A stretch of 64,000 nucleotides of DNA, taken from NCBI RefSeq assembly GCF_036088315.1, contig NZ_CP107996.1, positions 620,001 to 684,000 of the forward strand, written 5' to 3'. The number at the start of each line of letters is the position of its first letter. Position 1 is the stretch's first letter. This document shows positions 59,078-64,000 of this stretch, piece by piece. A program made the translations under genes and the position numbers. The notes under the pieces were generated by a model. The model was given only the letters and a program-made list of their open reading frames with translations, did not search any database and was not told where the DNA came from. Origin of the DNA: Streptomyces sp. NBC_00344. Lineage in GTDB: Bacteria > Actinomycetota > Actinomycetes > Streptomycetales > Streptomycetaceae.

Positions 59078-61087
59078 TCAGCCGGTGCTTTCCTGCCCCG
59101 CGACCCGCCGTACGACCCGCAGCAGGTACCCCTTGCGGTCGAGCGGATCGTTGTCCGTCCTGGTCCGGGACGGAATCTCCGCGACCACCGGCCGGTAGTG
59201 GTCGAAGACGGACTCCATCACGCCCTCGCCGCTGGTCAGCGTCGGCAGTTGCTGCGCCAGCCGGTGCACCGAGGCCGCGGGGATGTCCCCCTCCAGGAGG
59301 TACGACGCGCCGTGCACGGACTGGGTGTGCGGAACGGCGCGCAGCCGCCCCAGCACGGGCAGCACCACACCGAACGCGTCGGCCGGGACCTCGAGCCGGA
59401 AACGGTGCATCGGCTCGTGCACCGTGGTGCCCGCTTGCCGGAGTGCGCTCATCAGTACCAGCGGCGTCAGATTGCGGAAGTCCCCTGCGGTGCTCGACAT
59501 GCTCTTGTCGAAGGTGCCGTGCGAGTGGCTCTGCCGCGCCCAGTAACCGGAATGCGTCATGGTGACCGTGCAGTCGGTGACCTGCCATCCGCGCATCCCC
59601 TGGCCCAGGGTCTCCCGCACGGTGTCCTCGACTGCTTTGATCAGGGAGTAGGGCATCGAGCCCAGTTCGACCTGGAGCCGGAAGGCCACGCCGCTGCCAA
59701 CCGGTGCCGGTTCGACACGCAGTCCGACCGTGGCGAGAAAGGGATTGGGATCCTTCCCGATGTACTCGACCGCGGCCCCGGTTCCGGCGGGCCGCTCAAT
59801 GCAGATGGGAGTGGTCTCGCGGAAGGAGACAACCAAACCGAATTCACTCGCCAGCGTTGCCTGAATCACCTCTTTCTGGACCTCGCCGTAGAGCGAAACG
59901 GAGACTTCCTGCCGCGTCCCGTCCTGTCGCAGATTGATCAGCGGGTCCTGCTCGGCCAGTTGGGAGAGGGCCACATGCAGGGAGCCGCTGTCGGACGGGC
60001 AGTGGGGAACGACAACCGTTTCGAGCGTGGGCGGGGCGAATTGACGGCGCGGCGGGGCGCCCTTGCGCGGCTCTCCGATCACATCGCCCACCTGGATCTC
60101 GCCGAGGCCTCGGACGGTGCCGATCTGCCCTGCGGCAACCGATGGCCGTTCGACGGCCGTACCGCGTTCGAAGGCGCCGATCGCGGTGACCTTTGCCTCA
60201 CCGTCCCGGCCGAACCGGAGCCGCTGCCTGGTGTGCACGCTCCCGGAGAACATACGCACATAGGCGATCTTCTCGCCGGCCGGGCCGCGTTCGACCTTGA
60301 AGACGGTGCCCGAGACCGGGCCGTCGGCATCGCCTTCGGAGGAGGGCAGCAGCTCCCTGATTCCGGCGGTCAGCGCGTCCACACCCGCACCCGTCGCAGC
60401 CGAGCCGAAGAACACCGGGTGCACCAGTGCCTGGCGGGTCTGCACTGCGAGCACCTGCCGCAGACCGCTGTACGGGACCGTGGTGCGGTCATCGACACAG
60501 GCAGCGAGGAACGCGTCGTCGTTCTCGGCGAGCAGATCGGTCAGCGCCTCCGTGAAGTGGGTGTCATCGGGGCCGTACGGCGCGAACACCGTTTCTGGCG
60601 TGCCGACTTCATGGGCGGTGCCCATCGCGATGGCAGCCCTGGTCAGTCTGCCGGTGATGTCCCGCAGTGTGCGTTCGCCCTGGGCGCCGGTCCGGTCGAT
60701 CTTGTTCACGAAGAAGAGGGTCGGGATGCGGAGGCGCTGAAGCGTCCGCATCAGGACGCGGGTCTGGGCCTGCACCGCTTCCACGGCGGAGATGACCAGC
60801 ACGGCGCCGTCCAGCACGCTCAGCGCGCGTTCCACCTCGGCGATGAAGTCCGGGTGTCCCGGTGTGTCGATCAGATTGACCGTCACATCGTCGATGTCGA
60901 AGGACACGACGGCCGATTTGATGGTGATGCCCCGCTGCCGCTCCAGCTCGAGGGTATCGGTACTGGTATTTCCGTCATCGACGGTGCCGATCTCTTCGAT
61001 GACACCCGCGGTATGCAGCAGCCGCTCGGTCAGACTGGTCTTACCGGCGTCGACATGGGCCAGAATTCCCAGGTTCAGTGTTCGCAC
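59078..61087 (-). CDS. Tet(M)/OtrA-type ribosomal protection GTPase
   Basis: 669 residues from a GTG at 61087. EF-G-like GTPase with P-loop AHVDAGKT (10-17), RGIT switch I motif, DTPGHPDF switch II and NKID. It continues with EF-G domains II to V (SLYGEVQKEVIQATL; YRPVVAEIPSRT near the end). EF-G is about 700 residues and lacks the particular Tet(M)-type N-terminus seen here. Ribosomal protection proteins dislodge tetracycline from the ribosome; OtrA is the Streptomyces rimosus self-resistance form. No tetracycline biosynthesis gene is in the window, so intrinsic resistance or another ribosome role is equally likely. Confidence 0.92.
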   Translation of the reverse strand: MRTLNLGILAHVDAGKTSLTERLLHTAGVIEEIGTVDDGNTSTDTLELERQRGITIKSAVVSFDIDDVTVNLIDTPGHPDFIAEVERALSVLDGAVLVISAVEAVQAQTRVLMRTLQRLRIPTLFFVNKIDRTGAQGERTLRDITGRLTRAAIAMGTAHEVGTPETVFAPYGPDDTHFTEALTDLLAENDDAFLAACVDDRTTVPYSGLRQVLAVQTRQALVHPVFFGSAATGAGVDALTAGIRELLPSSEGDADGPVSGTVFKVERGPAGEKIAYVRMFSGSVHTRQRLRFGRDGEAKVTAIGAFERGTAVERPSVAAGQIGTVRGLGEIQVGDVIGEPRKGAPPRRQFAPPTLETVVVPHCPSDSGSLHVALSQLAEQDPLINLRQDGTRQEVSVSLYGEVQKEVIQATLASEFGLVVSFRETTPICIERPAGTGAAVEYIGKDPNPFLATVGLRVEPAPVGSGVAFRLQVELGSMPYSLIKAVEDTVRETLGQGMRGWQVTDCTVTMTHSGYWARQSHSHGTFDKSMSSTAGDFRNLTPLVLMSALRQAGTTVHEPMHRFRLEVPADAFGVVLPVLGRLRAVPHTQSVHGASYLLEGDIPAASVHRLAQQLPTLTSGEGVMESVFDHYRPVVAEIPSRTRTDNDPLDRKGYLLRVVRRVAGQESTG

Positions 61088-61323
61088 GAAGTTCCATGTC
61101 CTCGAAATAGGGGTGAATTCCTGTCCGAATGAACATGAGAGATCCGCGCATTATCAGCTCCCGGGTCGATTTCCTGGCGCACGAAGTACAGCAGGCGGCA
61201 CCCCGGCGGGCAACCGAATAGTCCGGCCGGCTCCCCGAAGCCCGGCCCCACGACGGAGGAGCGGCCCGGACGGCGGGCAGTGGACAGCCGGGGGCCGGTC
61301 GCTATGCTGCGACAGACGCTCAG

Positions 61324-61343
61324 TCAAAGCGTTCAAACGAACG
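61324..61343. promoter_or_regulatory. Putative operator of the DeoR/LacI chimeric regulator
   Basis: TCAAAGCGTTCAAACGA (61324-61340) overlaps the inverted repeat CGTTC-AAAC-GAACG (61330-61343), 32 bp before the regulator ATG. The complement of 62575-62591 matches it at 14 of 17 positions. Confidence 0.5.
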
Positions 61344-61374
61344 GTGCGGAGCGGTACGGCGAGAGGGCCACAGC

Positions 61375-62574
61375 ATGCGGGAGCCAGTCGAACTGAGGCG
61401 TCAGCGCATCCTCTCGGTGGTGCAGTCGCGCGGCGCAGTCAAGGTCAGCGTGCTGGCCGCCGAGCTGGAGGTCTCGGTGGTCACCGTCCGGCGCGACGTC
61501 GAGGAACTGGCCGGCGCGGGAAAGCTGCGGCGGGGGCACGGGGTGGCCCGGCCGGTGGACGACGTCGAGGCGCTGCCCGGCGCTCCGGCCGCGCGGTCCG
61601 GCGAGCCGGCCGGGGAGAGTGGCGCGGTCGCCCTGGTCGTACCGGAGCGGCACTCGTACCTCTACGAGACCCTGCACGGTGCCCGCAGCGTTCTGGAGGA
61701 GTCCGGGATACGGATCGCCCTGCACATCGCTTCGCAGTCGGCGGGCGCGGAACGGCCGCTGGTGGAGCGGGCGCTGGCCGACGGCGCGCGGGGGCTGCTG
61801 ATCGCACCGCGGTGGCGCAGTGCCGTCTCGGAAGAGGCGGACTACGGCTGGCTCGCGGATGTGCGGGTGCCCACCGTCCTGATGGAGCGGCGCCCCCGGC
61901 CGGGCAGCGCGCTGCACGCGCTGGACTCGGTCTGTTCCGATCACTGGTACGGGGTCCACCTCGCCATCGATCATCTGGTGTCCCTTGGGCACCGCCGTAT
62001 CGTGCTGGCGGCCCGCGACGACAGCCCCACGGCGCGCACCGTGCGGGCCGCGTTCGCCGAGATCGCCGCTGCCAGGCCGGAGGTGGAGGACTGGAAGGTG
62101 GTTCTCAGCACTCCGGACGCCGTGCCGGGCCCTGGCCCCGCGTGGCACCACGCGACCGGCGGGGCGCAGTCCGTTCGGCCGGCCGTGGCGCCGCACGAAG
62201 CCCATCCGCTGGATCTGGCCGGGCTGCTGCGTGAGCGCGGAGCCACCGGGGCGGTACTGCACGGCGACGTGGACGCGCTGATGCTGGTGCAACGGCTCAC
62301 CGAGAGCGGGATGCGGGTGCCGCAGGACTGCTCGGTCGTGGCCTACGACGATGTGGTCGCCGGGCTGGGCAGTACTCCGCTCACCGCCGTCTCACCCCCG
62401 AAGACGGAGATCGGGCGGGCGGCTGCCGGACTGCTGCTGCACCGGCTGTCGCGACCGGCCGGCGACACCGCACCGGTACGCAGGACGGAACTGCTGCCGG
62501 TACTGAAAGTCCGCGGATCGGCACAGGCCCACACCCCTGCGCACGCCGTGCCCGAGACACCGTCAGACAACTGA
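61375..62574 (+). CDS. DeoR-type HTH fused to LacI-type sugar sensor
   Basis: 399 residues. N-terminal DeoR HTH at about 5-57 (ELRRQRILSVVQSRGAVKVSVLAAELEVSVVTVRRDVEELAGAGKLRRGHG) instead of the expected LacI HTH. Residues of about 82-390 are a LacI-type sensor (GAVALVVPERHSYLYETLHGARSVLEESGIRIALHIAS; AIDHLVSLGHRRIVLAA; VVAYDDVVAGLGSTPLTAVSPPKTEIG). The arrangement recurs in Streptomyces regulators of sugar operons. It precedes a sugar-binding lipoprotein gene by 103 bp, and motifs on both sides of the gene suggest control of itself and of the transporter. Confidence 0.92.
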   Translation: MREPVELRRQRILSVVQSRGAVKVSVLAAELEVSVVTVRRDVEELAGAGKLRRGHGVARPVDDVEALPGAPAARSGEPAGESGAVALVVPERHSYLYETLHGARSVLEESGIRIALHIASQSAGAERPLVERALADGARGLLIAPRWRSAVSEEADYGWLADVRVPTVLMERRPRPGSALHALDSVCSDHWYGVHLAIDHLVSLGHRRIVLAARDDSPTARTVRAAFAEIAAARPEVEDWKVVLSTPDAVPGPGPAWHHATGGAQSVRPAVAPHEAHPLDLAGLLRERGATGAVLHGDVDALMLVQRLTESGMRVPQDCSVVAYDDVVAGLGSTPLTAVSPPKTEIGRAAAGLLLHRLSRPAGDTAPVRRTELLPVLKVRGSAQAHTPAHAVPETPSDN

Positions 62575-62591
62575 TCGTTTGACCGCTTCAA
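62575..62591. promoter_or_regulatory. Second copy of the putative regulator operator
   Basis: TCGTTTGACCGCTTCAA, starting right after the regulator stop. Its complement matches 61324-61340 at 14 of 17 positions. Located 86 bp before the sugar-binding protein gene. Confidence 0.5.
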
Positions 62592-62676
62592 CTTCCTTTT
62601 GATCGATCTATTGACCCACTCCGATCAGCCGATCAGGATTCCCCGTGTCTCGAATCAGCAGCCGCGGGAGGCGCCC

Positions 62677-64000
62677 ATGCCTGGTCGACAGAGCCGCCGG
62701 TCCGTGCTCGCCACGATCGCCGCCCTGCCACTGACGGGTGCGCTGAGCGCCTGCAGCGGCAGTGACGGGCCGTCATCAGCAGCGGGCAGTGACCGCGACC
62801 TCAGCACCAAGAGAACGAGGAGCGCCACACACATCACCTTCTGGTCCGCGCTGCGCGGCAGCCAGGAAGTGGTGGACGCCTTCAACCGCACCCATGACCG
62901 TATTCAGGTGGACTTCCAGCAGATACCCACCGGAGGCCAGGGCGGTTACGCGAAACTCAGCAACGCCGCCCGGGCGGGCAACGCCCCGGACGTCGCCACG
63001 ATCGAATACCCCCAGCTCCCCGGTTTCGCCATCGACGGTGTCGCCCGTGACATCACAGGGATGATCAGCGACCGGCTGCGCGCCGGACTGCTTCCCCAGG
63101 CGCTGGGGCTGACCACCTTCGAGAAGCGCGTCTTCAGCGTGCCGCTGGATGTCGAGCCGATGGTGATGCATTACCGCACCGACCTGTTCAAGCAGTACGG
63201 ACTCGAAGTGCCGAGTACCTGGGACGAGTTCGAGGATGCGGCCCGGATCGTGCGCGGCAGGGGCGGCGGCCGCAGGCTCACCACCTTCCCCACGGACGGC
63301 GCCATGCAGTTCGCGGCGCTCGCCTGGCAGGCAGGCGCCCAGTGGTTCGACACCTCGGGAGGTGCCTGGAACGTCTCGCTCACCGACCGGCCGAGCCGCC
63401 GGGTGGCGGCCTACTGGCAGCGGCTCATCGACCAGGACCTGGTGTTCGTGAACGCCGTGGACAGTCAGCAGAACGACGCTCAGATCGGCGACGGCCTGGC
63501 TCTCGTCCGGCTCAGCGGCGCCTGGGACGCCGGGGCGCAGATGTCCGCCCACCCGGCCCAGCAGGGACAGTGGGCGATCGCCCCGATCCCCCAGTGGGAC
63601 CCGGCGAAGCCCGCCATCGGCACCCACGGCGGCTCCACCTTCGCGGTCACCAGGAGCAGTGCGCACCCGGAGGCGGCCCTGGAATTCATCGAGTGGCAGG
63701 TGGCGCATCCCGACGCGCTGCGCGCCCGGCTCTCCAGCGGCGCCAGCAGTCAGTATCCGGCCGCCCCGGGGCTTGTCGCCGTCGGCCGTAAGGCGTTCGA
63801 CCGCCGCTACTACAGCGGCCAGGACATCTACACGCTCTTCGAGAAGGAAGCGCACAAGATACGTGACGGCTGGGTCTGGGGGCCACGGATGACGGCGACC
63901 GGAAGGGTGATGCAGGACGGCTTCGCCCGGGCGAGCGACGGACAGGACTCCCTCGTCGAAGCCGTAGGCGCGGCGCAACGCGGCACCATGCCGGACCTCA
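62677..64000 (+). CDS. Extracellular sugar-binding lipoprotein (family 1), 3' end missing
   Basis: ATG at 62677 with SD GGGAGG; 441 codons to the window edge without a stop. Signal with twin arginines (RQSRRSVLATIAALPLTG) and lipobox LSAC. The mature protein is a MalE/UgpB-type binding protein: ITFWSALRGSQEVVDAFNRTHDRIQVDFQQIPTGGQGGYAKLSNAARAGNAPDVATIEYPQ, FSVPLDVEPMVMHYRTDLFKQYGLEVPSTWDEFEDAARIV, GTHGGSTFAVTRSSAHPEAALEFIEW. Permease genes are expected beyond the edge. Probably repressed by the upstream DeoR/LacI chimera. Confidence 0.93.
   Translation, partial: MPGRQSRRSVLATIAALPLTGALSACSGSDGPSSAAGSDRDLSTKRTRSATHITFWSALRGSQEVVDAFNRTHDRIQVDFQQIPTGGQGGYAKLSNAARAGNAPDVATIEYPQLPGFAIDGVARDITGMISDRLRAGLLPQALGLTTFEKRVFSVPLDVEPMVMHYRTDLFKQYGLEVPSTWDEFEDAARIVRGRGGGRRLTTFPTDGAMQFAALAWQAGAQWFDTSGGAWNVSLTDRPSRRVAAYWQRLIDQDLVFVNAVDSQQNDAQIGDGLALVRLSGAWDAGAQMSAHPAQQGQWAIAPIPQWDPAKPAIGTHGGSTFAVTRSSAHPEAALEFIEWQVAHPDALRARLSSGASSQYPAAPGLVAVGRKAFDRRYYSGQDIYTLFEKEAHKIRDGWVWGPRMTATGRVMQDGFARASDGQDSLVEAVGAAQRGTMPDL

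Overview
The window looks like a chromosomal stretch of a Streptomyces or close relative: very high GC, Tat and lipoprotein exports, GTG and TTG starts, the two-gene ADP-glucose module of actinobacteria, a DeoR/LacI chimeric regulator and many secreted multidomain hydrolases. No rRNA, tRNA or CRISPR array was recognised.

Left part (1-24.5 kb), carbohydrate use and housekeeping. A secreted F5/8-type protein (cut by the left edge), a secreted PA14-GH2 glycosidase, a LacI repressor and a complete two-permease sugar ABC transporter of the YtfQ/YtfR/YtfT/YjfF (galactofuranose) type share palindromic operators built on AACGTT. A glgA/glgM-glgC operon, a DMT transporter and a transglycosylase-LysM-M23 cell-wall hydrolase follow. 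A GH3 glycosidase, a DUF1996 protein and a GH76 mannanase-like enzyme then share a second operator type, GGAGAGCGCTCTCC. gnd, a 75-residue proline-rich ORF, a GNAT acetyltransferase and panD close this part.

Middle part (about 24.6-53.4 kb), accessory. It starts with an excisionase-like HTH gene and a truncated surface-protein fragment, then unknown genes, a deleted IS5-type transposase and an imperfect 25-bp repeat pair. The main cargo is two blocks. One is a LuxR/LAL regulator upstream of two tandem ~1300-1400 residue secreted sedolisin (S53)-kelch proteins. The other is a divergent catabolic cluster: flavin reductase, SnoaL-like protein and MFS transporter on one side; TetR, luciferase-like monooxygenase, aldehyde dehydrogenase, acyl-CoA ligase and MaoC hydratase on the other. 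The gene order suggests uptake, FMNH2-dependent oxygenation to an aldehyde, oxidation to an acid and CoA activation. The block ends in a graveyard of mobile DNA: a headless TetR, a frameshifted integrase, an IS5 relic, a frameshifted transposase and an IS110 remnant abutting it.

Right part (53.5-64 kb). DUF350 membrane protein, secreted GH27 enzyme with a TTG start, DoxX protein, endonuclease V, SRPBCC protein, a Tet(M)/OtrA-type ribosomal protection GTPase, then a chimeric DeoR-HTH/LacI-sensor regulator followed by a sugar-binding lipoprotein cut by the right edge. A shared 17-bp motif lies before and after that regulator.

Starts were chosen from Shine-Dalgarno sequences and signal peptides. 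Family names come from recognisable motifs only; no database search was run.
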